Part shown: piece by piece, positions 26,953 through 34,448 of the stretch
Layout of the letters: the number at the start of each line of letters is the position of its first letter
Numbering within the stretch: the stretch's first letter is position 1
Source: Thiohalocapsa sp.
Lineage (GTDB): Bacteria > Pseudomonadota > Gammaproteobacteria > Chromatiales > Chromatiaceae
Length of the DNA stretch: 64,000 bases
Direction of reading: 5' to 3'
Assembly: GCA_021736785.1 (NCBI GenBank)
Contig: JAIPFF010000001.1
Location: forward strand, 62,001 to 126,000
Program-made: the position numbers and the translations under genes
The notes under the pieces: model-generated
Seen by the model: only the letters and a program-made list of their open reading frames with translations
What the model was told of the DNA's origin: nothing
The model's database searches: none

Positions 26953-27531
26953 TTACCCGGCGAGCATGCGGCGATAACGGGCCCAATCGAAGGCCGGGCC
27001 CGGGTCCGTCTTGCGCCCCGGTGCGATATCGCTGTGGCCCGCAATACGCGCCGGCGTGATCGCCGGGAACCGCACCATGATCTCGCGTGTTGCCGCGGCC
27101 AGGACGGCGTACTGCGCATCGGTGAACGGCACCTCGTCGGCGCCCTCGAGCTCGATTCCGATGGAAAAGTCGTTGCAGGCCTCGCGTCCGTCGAAGCACG
27201 AGCGCCCCGCATGCCATGCGCGCTCGGTCAGGTCGACGAACTGCACCAGCTCGCCGTCGCGGCGGATCAACAAGTGTGCCGACACCCGAATCTCGGCGAT
27301 CGCCGCAAAATAAGGATGCGCCCCCGGCTCCAGCCGGTTATGGAAAAGCTGCTCGATCCACGGGCCGCCGAACTCCCCCGGCGGCAAGCTGATGTTGTGG
27401 ATCACCAGCAAGTCGACGCTCGCGCCTGCCGGCCGCGGATCGTGGTTCGGCGACGGTGCCTGACGCGCCAGCTCGAGTAGGCCCGATGCGCCGCTGTCGG
27501 TTGCGGCGTGCGTCCAACCCCGCATTGTCAT
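26953..27531 (-). CDS. ampD: 1,6-anhydro-N-acetylmuramyl-L-alanine amidase AmpD
   Basis: A 192-residue zinc amidase that releases peptides from anhydro-muropeptides during cell-wall recycling in the cytoplasm. The family pattern is complete: LVIHNISLPPGEFGG (first zinc His), VSAHLLIRRDGELVQFV, ERAWHAGRSCFDGREACND (second His), SIGIELEGADEVPFT and GHSDIAPGRKTDPGPAFDW (third His and the Asp/Lys pair). No signal peptide is visible, as expected for cytoplasmic AmpD. In many bacteria it also tunes AmpC induction by depleting the AmpR ligand, but no ampR/ampC is in the window. Divergent from nadC with a 152-base gap. Confidence 0.95.
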   Translation of the reverse strand: MTMRGWTHAATDSGASGLLELARQAPSPNHDPRPAGASVDLLVIHNISLPPGEFGGPWIEQLFHNRLEPGAHPYFAAIAEIRVSAHLLIRRDGELVQFVDLTERAWHAGRSCFDGREACNDFSIGIELEGADEVPFTDAQYAVLAAATREIMVRFPAITPARIAGHSDIAPGRKTDPGPAFDWARYRRMLAG

Positions 27532-27683
27532 ACCGCCCGTTTTGTCATACCGATGGTCTCCGAGGCCGCGTCCTGTCGCGCTACCGCCGATCCGTTGCGG
27601 ACTCTACAATAACAGCATTGCGCCCGGCACCCGGCCGAGCCCAGCCTTTGCGATACGGCAGCCATCGCAGCCACGGAGCCTTC

Positions 27684-28589
27684 ATGTCCCCCGAGACAAG
27701 CCGTCCGATCGACAGCACGTCAGGCAGTACCTCACTGGCCGATCACTTGCCCGACCCGGCTTTGATCGAGCAGGAGGCCCGAGCCGCGCTCGACGAAGAC
27801 CTCGGCAGCGGCGACATCACCGCGGCGCTGTTGCCGACCGGCCGACATGCGGACGCCGAGGTCGTCACCCGCGAGAACGCCGTGCTGAGCGGTCAAGCAT
27901 GGTTCGATGCGGTGTTTCGGCTGCTCGACGAGGGCATCCGTGTGGAATGGGTTGCGCATGACGGCGAGCGGGTCGTGCCCGGGCAGACGCTGTGCAGGCT
28001 CTCCGGCGATCTGCGCCCGTTGCTGAGCGGCGAGCGCGCGGCCCTGAATTATTTGCAGACGTTATCGGGAACCGCGACGCGGGCACGCCGGTATGCGGAT
28101 GCCGTCGCCGACTTGCCCGTGCGTATCCTCGATACACGCAAGACACTGCCCGGGCTGCGGCGTCAGCAGAAGTACGCGGTGCGCTGCGGCGGCTGCCACA
28201 ATCACCGCATGGGGCTGTTCGACGCGGTATTGATCAAGGAGAACCATATCCTCGCTGCCGGTTCCATATCGGCGGCGGTCGAGGCCGCCCGGCGCCTCGC
28301 CGAGGGCCGGCCTGTCGAGATCGAGGTGGAATCCGCGGCGGAGTTGGAAGAGGCGTTGCAAGCCCGTGTCGAGCGCGTGCTGCTGGACAATTTCGACCTG
28401 CCCGGACTGCGCGCGGCGGTCCGTGCGGCGGATGGCCGTGCCCGGCTCGAGGCCTCCGGGGGCGTCACGCTGGATGCGCTGCGCGATATCGCATTGACCG
28501 GTGTCGACGATATTTCGGTCGGAGACTTGACCAAGAGCGTCGAGGCGGTGGACCTGTCGATGCGCCTGTGTGCGCAACCGTTGGCTTGA
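27684..28589 (+). CDS. nadC: Quinolinate phosphoribosyltransferase (carboxylating)
   Basis: A 301-residue enzyme of NAD synthesis converting quinolinate and PRPP to nicotinate mononucleotide. The start MSPETSRP follows GGAG at 27675-27678; earlier in-frame codons overlap ampD and are not homologous. Diagnostic segments: EDLGSGDITAAL, GERAALNYLQTLSGTAT, LDTRKTLPGLRRQQKYAVRCGG, HNHRMGLFDAVLIKENH, EVESAAELEEAL, LLDNFDLP and EASGGVTLDALRDIALTGVD. The region before it carries TACAAT at 27605-27610 as a possible -10 element. ampD-nadC adjacency is common in gammaproteobacteria. Confidence 0.96.
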   Translation: MSPETSRPIDSTSGSTSLADHLPDPALIEQEARAALDEDLGSGDITAALLPTGRHADAEVVTRENAVLSGQAWFDAVFRLLDEGIRVEWVAHDGERVVPGQTLCRLSGDLRPLLSGERAALNYLQTLSGTATRARRYADAVADLPVRILDTRKTLPGLRRQQKYAVRCGGCHNHRMGLFDAVLIKENHILAAGSISAAVEAARRLAEGRPVEIEVESAAELEEALQARVERVLLDNFDLPGLRAAVRAADGRARLEASGGVTLDALRDIALTGVDDISVGDLTKSVEAVDLSMRLCAQPLA

Positions 28590-28680
28590 GCTGGGCGTGG
28601 AGTCGGCCCCGGCCGTGCAAGGGGTCGAGGGCTATGTCCTTGTTGATCTGCCTATCGCCTTTTCCCGACAGATAGAAATT

Positions 28681-28686
28681 TATAAT
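28681..28686 (+). promoter_or_regulatory. Consensus -10 element before the sulfur-globule-like gene
   Basis: A perfect TATAAT in an AT-rich patch, 95 bases before the start codon. The sequence 17 bases upstream (CCTTTT) is a poor -35, so activator help may be needed. A CTATC-N14-GATAG inverted repeat lies just upstream at about 28652-28675. Confidence 0.5.
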
Positions 28687-28724
28687 TGTGAATTTCAGCA
28701 GATTCTAATATTATGATCCTCGTT

Positions 28725-28745
28725 GGCGCTGCACGGTGCCAGCGC
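28725..28745 (+). promoter_or_regulatory. Leader hairpin in the sulfur-globule-like mRNA
   Basis: GCGCT (28726-28730 region) pairs with AGCGC (28741-28745), extended by GCAC/GTGC in the centre with a one-base bulge, forming an 8-9 bp stem. It lies between the predicted promoter and the GGAG ribosome site at 28770-28773, so it would sit in a leader of roughly 90 bases. Such leaders can stabilise abundant mRNAs. Confidence 0.4.
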
Positions 28746-28781
28746 TTGCTAAACCAGAAAGAATTATTTGGAGCTATAACC

Positions 28782-29159
28782 ATGAAAAAACTTGCTACCG
28801 CTGCTGCAGTTGCCGCTCTCCTCGGTGTGTCCGCCTCCGCCAACGCTTGGTGGGGTCCGGGTTGGGGTGGTCCGGGCTACGGCATGGGCGACGGCGTCGG
28901 CGACATGTTCGGCGACATGTTCGGTGACGGCTACGGCGACTTCAACATGAGCATGTCGGGCGGTGGTCACGGCTATGGCCGCGGTCGCGGTTACGGCTAT
29001 GGCCGCGGCTACGGCTACGGCTATCCGAACTACGGCTACGGCGGCTACGGCGCCCCGTACTACGGTGGCGGCTACCCGGCCTACGGCGCGCCTTACGGTG
29101 TTGCCCCTTACGGCGCTCCGGTCGCTCCCGCTGCGCCGGCTCAGCCCGAAGCGAAGTAA
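28782..29159 (+). CDS. Sulfur globule protein-like secreted Gly/Tyr-rich protein
   Basis: A 125-residue secreted structural-type protein. A signal peptide [22 protein letters not shown] precedes a mature part starting [12 protein letters not shown]. The mature part has [20 protein letters not shown], then tandem [18 protein letters not shown] and [22 protein letters not shown] repeats, ending in an Ala/Pro tail. Gly and Tyr dominate and there are no cysteines. This organisation, including the WWGP start and [13 protein letters not shown] block, resembles the sulfur globule envelope proteins of Allochromatium and related sulfur oxidisers, which coat periplasmic sulfur deposits. A generic Gly/Tyr-rich repeat protein is the alternative. 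Strong GGAG ribosome site; own promoter and 3' hairpin; monocistronic. Confidence 0.75.
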   Translation: MKKLATAAAVAALLGVSASANAWWGPGWGGPGYGMGDGVGDMFGDMFGDGYGDFNMSMSGGGHGYGRGRGYGYGRGYGYGYPNYGYGGYGAPYYGGGYPAYGAPYGVAPYGAPVAPAAPAQPEAK

Positions 29160-29202
29160 GCTGCTGCGTTGATCCGCTGACTGCTCGATAAAGGACTCTG
29201 CT

Positions 29203-29221
29203 CGGCACAAGGATTGTGCCG
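29203..29221 (+). terminator. Hairpin after the sulfur-globule-like gene
   Basis: Perfect 8-bp stem CGGCACAA / TTGTGCCG with a 3-base loop GGA, 43 bases after the stop codon. It is not followed by a T-run, so it is a weak or rho-assisted terminator or a 3' stabiliser. The remaining bases to 29423 hold nothing recognised. Confidence 0.5.
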
Positions 29222-29423
29222 CACCCCGCCCCTTCGTCTCGTTCCCGCCAATCCCTTTGCCGTCGTTTATCGCGTCGGATCCGCTTGCCGTTGCGCCATA
29301 CGATCGCGTTTTGCTCGCTACGTGCCCGCCCGCGATGCACTCTGTCCGTCAGGTGAAAGCGGAGCTCACCCGCGTGCGCCTTTGTATGCGCCGCCGCCCG
29401 TAGTGTTTGACCGATATAGTTCC

Positions 29424-29951
29424 TCAGGCAACCAACAGGACGCTGCCGTAGCCGAGCGCCAGCCCGACGATGGAGGCCACCAGCACGTCGCTCGGATAGT
29501 GCAGGCCGAGCACCACGCGGGACGCGGCGACCAGCAGCGTGAAGGGGACGAGCAGCCACGCGAGCTGCGGATAGTAATACAGTGCCACCGTGGAGAAACT
29601 GACCGCGTGCAGCGTATGTCCGGACGGGAAGCTGTATTTGTCCAGCGGCGGCACGCCGGCCGCGATGTCGATATCGTAGTGGCAGGGTCTGACGCGGCGC
29701 GTCATGCCCTTGAGAGATTTATACAGCAGCAGCGCGGCGGCGCCGGTCAACAGCATGTGCAGCGCCACTTCGAGGCCGTAGAGACCGTCGACGATCGGCA
29801 TTACCGCCATCAGGCTGTACCAGAACACGCCGTTGCCGAGACGGCTGATCAGCGCGAACGGCCGAAAAAACCAGCGTCGGCGACTGGATTGGCTCCAACG
29901 TCGGCATACCGGCGTTTCCAGCTCATTGAGAAGTCGCAGCCATGGTTTCAT
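29424..29951 (-). CDS. PAP2-family membrane phosphatase
   Basis: A 175-residue membrane protein of the type 2 phosphatidic acid phosphatase superfamily. The start MKPWLRLLNELE overlaps the 3' end of the glycosyltransferase gene by 29 bases. Catalytic signature: KSLKGMTRRVRP (motif 1, spacing slightly variant), FPSGHTLHAVSF (motif 2) and SRVVLGLHYPSDVLV (motif 3), among about five membrane helices. Members remove phosphate from phosphatidate, undecaprenyl pyrophosphate or similar lipids. Given its operon partners (olsB, acyltransferase, glycosyltransferase), lipid phosphate release, for example producing diacylglycerol, is a reasonable guess. Confidence 0.88.
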   Translation of the reverse strand: MKPWLRLLNELETPVCRRWSQSSRRRWFFRPFALISRLGNGVFWYSLMAVMPIVDGLYGLEVALHMLLTGAAALLLYKSLKGMTRRVRPCHYDIDIAAGVPPLDKYSFPSGHTLHAVSFSTVALYYYPQLAWLLVPFTLLVAASRVVLGLHYPSDVLVASIVGLALGYGSVLLVA

Positions 29952-31149
29952 GTTGGTCCCCGGCATCGCCCCGGTGCCGTATGACTTCCAGCAGGCGCTG
30001 CTCGACACCGCGAATGACGCGGTCCCAGCTCAACGATTCCGCGGTATCGCGCGCGGCCTTTCCGAGCCCTTGAAGTCTATCGCGGTCTGCCGCCGCTGCA
30101 ACCGCGGCACGGACGAAATCCCCCCGATCTTTCGACGGGACGGTTACCCCGTTGATGCCGCTGCGCACGTGCTCGTGCGCCGCCGCATAGTCGAATGCGA
30201 CGACGGCGAGCCCGCTGGCCATCGCCTCGATGACAACATTGCCGAAGGTTTCCGTCAGACTCGGGAAGATGAAGCAGTCGCCGCTCGCGTAGTGGCGCGC
30301 CAGGTCTTCGCCCACCTTGGCTCCGGTGAAGATGTAGTCCGGGCGCAAGCGCCGCAAGCGGCCAAGCTCGGGGCCGTCGCCGACCACCACGCAACGGACG
30401 TTGTCGCGGGCGGCGACCAGCGCGTCGAAGCTGTCCATCGCAAGGGCGATATTCTTCTCGGCCGCGATCCGTCCGACGTACAGCGCAACGATGGTATCGG
30501 CATCGCAGCCCCAAGAGCGGCGCAGCTGCGCACACCGCCGCGACGGGGAGAACAGGCCGGTATCGACGCCGCGGCTGAACACGTGCAGCTTGTCGAAGCC
30601 GCGCGCCGTCAACTCGCGCTGCAGTGCCCCCGTGGGCACCAGCGTCCCGTCGGAGCGGTTGTGAAAGCGGCGCAGTGAGTCGACGATCGGGCGCGTCAGC
30701 AAGCCGAGTCCGTAGTGGCGGCTGTACTGATGGAACTGAGTGTGAAAGCCGGTCAGAACCGGAATTGACTGCGCGTGCGCGGCGTTCAGCGCCGCGCGCC
30801 CCAAGGGGCCCTCGGTTGCAACGTAAAGGGCATGCGGTCTGATGCGCTGCCAGAGCCGATGCAGCCGGCCCTGCACCGGCATGCCGAAGCGCAGTCCGCG
30901 ATAGCCGGGGAGCGGCAGTCCCGGCACCAATATTTCGCCCGGGCGCGGCGCTGCCCCCTGCCGGCGCTCTTCGCCTTGGCGCGGGCGTATCAAAGTGACT
31001 TGATGTCCGAGCCGCTGCAGGCCGATGACCAATTGGCGCATGGTATTTGCGACGCCGTTGATCTCCGGCGGATAGGTCTCGGTGACCACGGCGATGCGCA
31101 GGCAGCGCTGGTCGTTCTTCGGCATGGCTCGGCGTTGCTCCCGCTTCAT
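29923..31149 (-). CDS. GT4-family glycosyltransferase, lipid-type
   Basis: A 408-residue GT-B fold glycosyltransferase. The ATG at 31149 overlaps the stop of the acyltransferase gene as ATGA, showing translational coupling; the frame continues open upstream but inside that gene. N-terminal domain: IAVVTETYPPEINGVANTMR; GFHTQFHQYSRHYGLG; LVPTGALQREL. The C-terminal nucleotide-sugar domain has LYVGRIAAEKN, VVVGDGPELGRL and FPSLTETFGNVVIEAMASGL with the E-x7-E retaining motif. The N-terminal pattern is that of diacylglycerol-type glycosyltransferases (SqdX, PimB, MgtA-like). The acceptor is unproven. Confidence 0.88.
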   Translation of the reverse strand: MKREQRRAMPKNDQRCLRIAVVTETYPPEINGVANTMRQLVIGLQRLGHQVTLIRPRQGEERRQGAAPRPGEILVPGLPLPGYRGLRFGMPVQGRLHRLWQRIRPHALYVATEGPLGRAALNAAHAQSIPVLTGFHTQFHQYSRHYGLGLLTRPIVDSLRRFHNRSDGTLVPTGALQRELTARGFDKLHVFSRGVDTGLFSPSRRCAQLRRSWGCDADTIVALYVGRIAAEKNIALAMDSFDALVAARDNVRCVVVGDGPELGRLRRLRPDYIFTGAKVGEDLARHYASGDCFIFPSLTETFGNVVIEAMASGLAVVAFDYAAAHEHVRSGINGVTVPSKDRGDFVRAAVAAAADRDRLQGLGKAARDTAESLSWDRVIRGVEQRLLEVIRHRGDAGDQHETMAATSQ

Positions 31150-31946
31150 CCGCTCGCCGCGCCGGCACCCGGCCCGCGCCGCGCCCCGCGCGCCGTCGGC
31201 TGCTCCGCCGGGTCGATGCCCAGGCGCTGCGCGATTGCCGCTCGTGCGGCGTTCGAGAGTCGACGGCGGTCGATCCCCTCGGTCGGAAGCGGCGCCAGAA
31301 ATGCCACCTGCACCCGCAGTCCCGGATGGCCCAGCAGACGCAGCACATGGCGCAGCAGATCGTCGTCGCCGACAAAGGGCGCAACTTGATCGGGGAGGCT
31401 GTTGCTGCCGTAGCGGATGGCCACCGGCTGCACCGGCACATCTGCCTGTTGAACGACGGCGAACAGGCGCGGGTGAAAGCGCAGCAGTCCGCTGCCGTCG
31501 CTGGTGGTGCCCTCGGGAAAGACGGTGATCGACACACCGGAGCGGATCCGGGCGGCGATCTGCTCCATCGTTTGTGCCGACTGGTGTGCGCCGCGCTTCA
31601 GAAACAGCGTCCCGGCCGCCGCCGACATCCACCCGATCAGCGGCCAACCGCGGACCTCGTCCTTCGATAGAAAGCCGATGCTGCCGCGGGCACCGAGCAC
31701 CGGAATGTCGAGCCATGAGACATGGTTGGCGACCAAAAGCCCCGGACGGTCCGGTGCGCCGGAGTATTCGATGTGCAGTGCCAGCGCGCGACACAGGCGC
31801 CGATGCCACCAGCTCACCACCCGCGGAGCCCAACTGCAGCGCAGCCCGGCGGTGCGCATCAGCACGATGGCGAGTGTCACGACTGCGCCGGTCAGAAGGT
31901 TTTCGATCAGACGCAGCGCGCGCCAGAGTGCGCCTAGAGCGCGCAT
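31146..31946 (-). CDS. olsA: PlsC-family acyltransferase, likely OlsA-type
   Basis: A 266-residue membrane-associated acyltransferase. The start MRALGALWRALRLIENLL overlaps the olsB gene by 13 bases. One membrane helix (about 17-35) precedes the acyltransferase core: VANHVSWLDIPVL (catalytic HX4D), SKDEVRGWPLIGWMSAAAGT, ITVFPEGTTSDG and QPVAIRYG. This is the AGPAT/PlsC family; placement directly after an OlsB-type gene suggests that it acylates lyso-ornithine lipid to ornithine lipid (OlsA), though lysophosphatidate activity is possible. A Pro/Arg/Ala-rich C-terminal tail follows the last domain. Confidence 0.78.
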   Translation of the reverse strand: MRALGALWRALRLIENLLTGAVVTLAIVLMRTAGLRCSWAPRVVSWWHRRLCRALALHIEYSGAPDRPGLLVANHVSWLDIPVLGARGSIGFLSKDEVRGWPLIGWMSAAAGTLFLKRGAHQSAQTMEQIAARIRSGVSITVFPEGTTSDGSGLLRFHPRLFAVVQQADVPVQPVAIRYGSNSLPDQVAPFVGDDDLLRHVLRLLGHPGLRVQVAFLAPLPTEGIDRRRLSNAARAAIAQRLGIDPAEQPTARGARRGPGAGAASG

Positions 31947-32719
31947 CCGGATCTGTGCTCGGGCACTCGCTGCATGAAGTGCCGGGCGTAGGTCGGGCTC
32001 AGTTGATTGACGTCGAGCAGCATCAGGATATCGGCGACGTCGAAGTCGGGGTCGCGGCAAGGCTCGCCGCAGGCCTTCGCGCCGAGGCGCACATAGGCCT
32101 TCAGCAACGCGGGCAACGGTGCGTCCAGCACGTCGCTCTCGACATCGTCGGACAGCAGCGGGATGTGCGGCGTCACGCGCAGCCAGTGCGGTGCGATCGC
32201 TTGCCGGCGCAGCCGATTCATGATGGCGGCCGCCTGATAATCGTTGGCGCCCAGCGGCACGCTGGCGCAGCCGAATAGGTAGTCGACATCGTGCAATTGG
32301 ATGTAGCCGGCGATGCCCGACCAGAGCACGGCGATGGCCGAGCCCTGCCGACAATCCGGTGCAATGCAGGTGCGCCCGACCTCGAGCAGACGTCCCGGCA
32401 GCCGTACCACGGCTCCGAGGTCGAACTCGCCCTGGGAGTAAAAGCGCCCGAGGCGTCGAGCCCGCTCGCCGGAGAGCAGGCGTGTGCAGCCGACGACGCG
32501 GCCGCTCTTGGCTTCCCGGACCAGTAAGTGATGGCAGTCGTCATCGAACTCGTCGATATCCAGGCCGGTTCGGCCGCTCTTTAATTTTGCGCCCATCTCC
32601 TCGGCAAAGACGCGATAGCGCAGGGCCTGTGCCTCGCGAACGTCCTCGGGGCCAGCAGCCAACTCAACGAAAAACCGCTCCCCGCGCTTGACGGGCAGCG
32701 CCGGCGCGCTCGCTGCCAT
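31934..32719 (-). CDS. olsB: OlsB-like ornithine N-alpha-acyltransferase (GNAT)
   Basis: A 261-residue GNAT-fold enzyme expected to transfer a 3-hydroxyacyl group from ACP to the alpha-amino group of ornithine, giving lyso-ornithine lipid. The start follows AGAGGT. Family features: EAQALRYRVFAEEMGAKL, DEFDDDCHHLLVRE, GCTRLLSGERARRLGRFYSQGEFDL, LEVGRTCIAPDCRQGSAIAVLW, DYLFGCASVPLGANDYQAA, and the C-terminal LPALLKAYVRLGAKACGEPC. First gene of a four-gene operon with overlaps (acyltransferase, glycosyltransferase, PAP2). OlsB-like proteins are common in proteobacteria, often phosphate-controlled; no PHO box was confirmed. Confidence 0.85.
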   Translation of the reverse strand: MAASAPALPVKRGERFFVELAAGPEDVREAQALRYRVFAEEMGAKLKSGRTGLDIDEFDDDCHHLLVREAKSGRVVGCTRLLSGERARRLGRFYSQGEFDLGAVVRLPGRLLEVGRTCIAPDCRQGSAIAVLWSGIAGYIQLHDVDYLFGCASVPLGANDYQAAAIMNRLRRQAIAPHWLRVTPHIPLLSDDVESDVLDAPLPALLKAYVRLGAKACGEPCRDPDFDVADILMLLDVNQLSPTYARHFMQRVPEHRSGCAL

Positions 32720-32843
32720 GATGTTACCTCTGCTGATGGATTCGAAGCGAATGCATCATCATAGCCAAGCCGTATTGCGCCCCTGTGTGAGGCCTATGAC
32801 GAATCGGTGACCCGCGGCCGCGCCGGCGCGCGGGCGGCGCCGA

Positions 32844-33503
32844 TCAACCGTCGCGCAGCGAGAGGATCGGCCAGCCGCGGGCGGTCGCGAGTGCCGACAG
32901 GCGCTCGTCGGGGTCGACCGCCACCGGGTGCTCGACCTGCTCGAGCAGCGGCACGTCGTTGATCGAGTCGCTGTAGAAGTGGCTGCCGGCGAGTGACTCG
33001 TCGCGTCCCTCGAGCCAAGCCCGCAGCCGCTCGACCTTCCCGTCGCGAAATGCGGGCATGCCGATCACCTCGCCCGTGTAGCGCCCGTCCACAAGCTCGG
33101 GCTCGGTGGCGATCAAGTGCGCGATGCCGAGACGCTCGGCGATCGGTGCGGTAACGAAGGCGTTGGTCGCCGTGACGATGAGCAGCGTGTCGCCGGCGTC
33201 GCGATGACGCTCGATCAACGCGTCGGCGGCGGGCAGCATGATCGGATCGATGAAGCGCTCGACGAATTCCGCGCGCCAGGCGAGCAGATCGGCGAGGCTA
33301 TGCTCGCGCAACGGGCGCAGTGCGAAGCGCAGGAATGCCGCGATATCGAGCCGGCCTTCGCGGTAGTCTTCGTAGAATCGCTGGTTGGCGGCTTCGTAAG
33401 CGTCGCCGTCGACGACGCCGCGCTCGATGAGATAGCGTCCCCAGAGGTAGTCGGAGTCTCCGGCGATCAGGGTGTTGTCGAGATCGAAGATGGCGAGGGG
33501 CAT
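32844..33503 (-). CDS. HAD-superfamily subfamily IB hydrolase
   Basis: A 219-residue phosphatase-type protein of the SerB/HAD-IB group. Catalytic motif I is FDLDNTLIAGDSD (nucleophile and acid Asp), motif II LLIVTATNAFVTAPIAERLG, then a lysine in GKVERLRAWLEG and motif III/IV FYSDSINDVPLLE. The cap helices lie between about residues 15 and 85. Typical substrates of this group are phosphorylated small metabolites; phosphoserine is possible, but dedicated SerB enzymes are usually longer. It is 124 bases upstream of olsB on the same strand; a 12-bp GC palindrome (32819-32830) lies between. Divergent from rppH. Confidence 0.85.
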   Translation of the reverse strand: MPLAIFDLDNTLIAGDSDYLWGRYLIERGVVDGDAYEAANQRFYEDYREGRLDIAAFLRFALRPLREHSLADLLAWRAEFVERFIDPIMLPAADALIERHRDAGDTLLIVTATNAFVTAPIAERLGIAHLIATEPELVDGRYTGEVIGMPAFRDGKVERLRAWLEGRDESLAGSHFYSDSINDVPLLEQVEHPVAVDPDERLSALATARGWPILSLRDG

Positions 33504-33748
33504 AGGGTTTCCTTGCGAAGACGCATCCGTGCCTTAGTCTGCCGGGCTTGGCTGTGGCCGGCGCGAGCGATCAGGCGGGATCGGTCGCTCATATTATCAG
33601 TCACTTATGCAGCCTTGCATCCCGATGCCGATTTCGGCCGGGAATTCAGCGTGATCGGCGCCGGGCGCGGCGGCCGCCTCGGCGGTGGATTTGCTCATCC
33701 CACGATGGTTGTGGAAAAATGCTGTAGCGCTCAATGAGGTACGTCACC

Positions 33749-34324
33749 TTGATCGACCGGGATGGGTTCAGGCCGAACGTCGGCATCATTCTCAGTAATG
33801 ATCAGCGGCGTCTCTTTTGGGGACGGCGTGTCGGCCAGAACGCGTGGCAGTTCCCGCAAGGCGGGATCAAGTCCCACGAAAGCCCGCTCGACGCGATGTA
33901 CCGCGAGCTCGAAGAGGAAGTCGGTCTGAAGGCGGAGCAGGTCTCGGTGCTCGGCTGCACCAGGGGCTGGCTGCGTTACCGCCTGCCCAAACGCTTCATC
34001 CGCCGCCATTGCGGGCCGATCTGCATCGGCCAGAAGCAAGTCTGGTTCATGCTGCGCGTGAACTGCCAAGAAGGCGACTTCTGCCTCGATCGCTGCGAAA
34101 AGCCGGAGTTCGATGCCTGGCGCTGGGTGCGTTACTGGCATCCGCTGCGCGAGGTCGTCTATTTCAAGCGCCAGGTCTACGAGCAGGCGCTGAACGAGCT
34201 CGCGCCGTTGCTCTATCCCGACGGCGCGCCGACCCCGGACGACGCGGCACATCGCCAGCATCCGATGCGCGAGCCGAGCGCCGATGCGCGCCGTGCCGGC
34301 TACTTGCGTCAGCGGCGGCGTTGA
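33749..34324 (+). CDS. rppH: RNA pyrophosphohydrolase (Nudix)
   Basis: A 191-residue Nudix hydrolase that removes pyrophosphate from mRNA 5' ends and so starts decay. Start chosen at TTG 33749: a GAGGT site lies 8 bases before it, and the resulting [15 protein letters not shown] matches the E. coli MIDDDGYRPNVGIV start. An ATG five codons upstream has no ribosome site and would overlap that sequence. The core is conserved: [29 protein letters not shown] (Nudix box), [21 protein letters not shown], and an Arg-rich tail. Next gene ptsP follows after 124 bases, a common gammaproteobacterial pairing. Confidence 0.93.
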   Translation: MIDRDGFRPNVGIILSNDQRRLFWGRRVGQNAWQFPQGGIKSHESPLDAMYRELEEEVGLKAEQVSVLGCTRGWLRYRLPKRFIRRHCGPICIGQKQVWFMLRVNCQEGDFCLDRCEKPEFDAWRWVRYWHPLREVVYFKRQVYEQALNELAPLLYPDGAPTPDDAAHRQHPMREPSADARRAGYLRQRRR

Positions 34325-34448
34325 TGCCCTTGATCGATCTCCGACCGCGATTGCCCTCGTCCGCGACCGCTGTCCGCGCCGGCGCGCCCGCTTCGGGGCC
34401 TGTGCCGATGGCCGGCTTCTCCCGCCGGCGACGCTGATACGCCCCGCT

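Noticed and set aside
28940-29130. Repeated GGCTACGG units as a possible CRISPR or minisatellite
   Set aside because: They encode the Gly/Tyr repeats of the sulfur-globule-like protein; there are no spacers.
31150-31833. N-terminal extension of the glycosyltransferase frame to 636 codons
   Set aside because: The extension lies wholly within the acyltransferase gene in another frame; the ATGA overlap at 31146-31149 gives the natural start.
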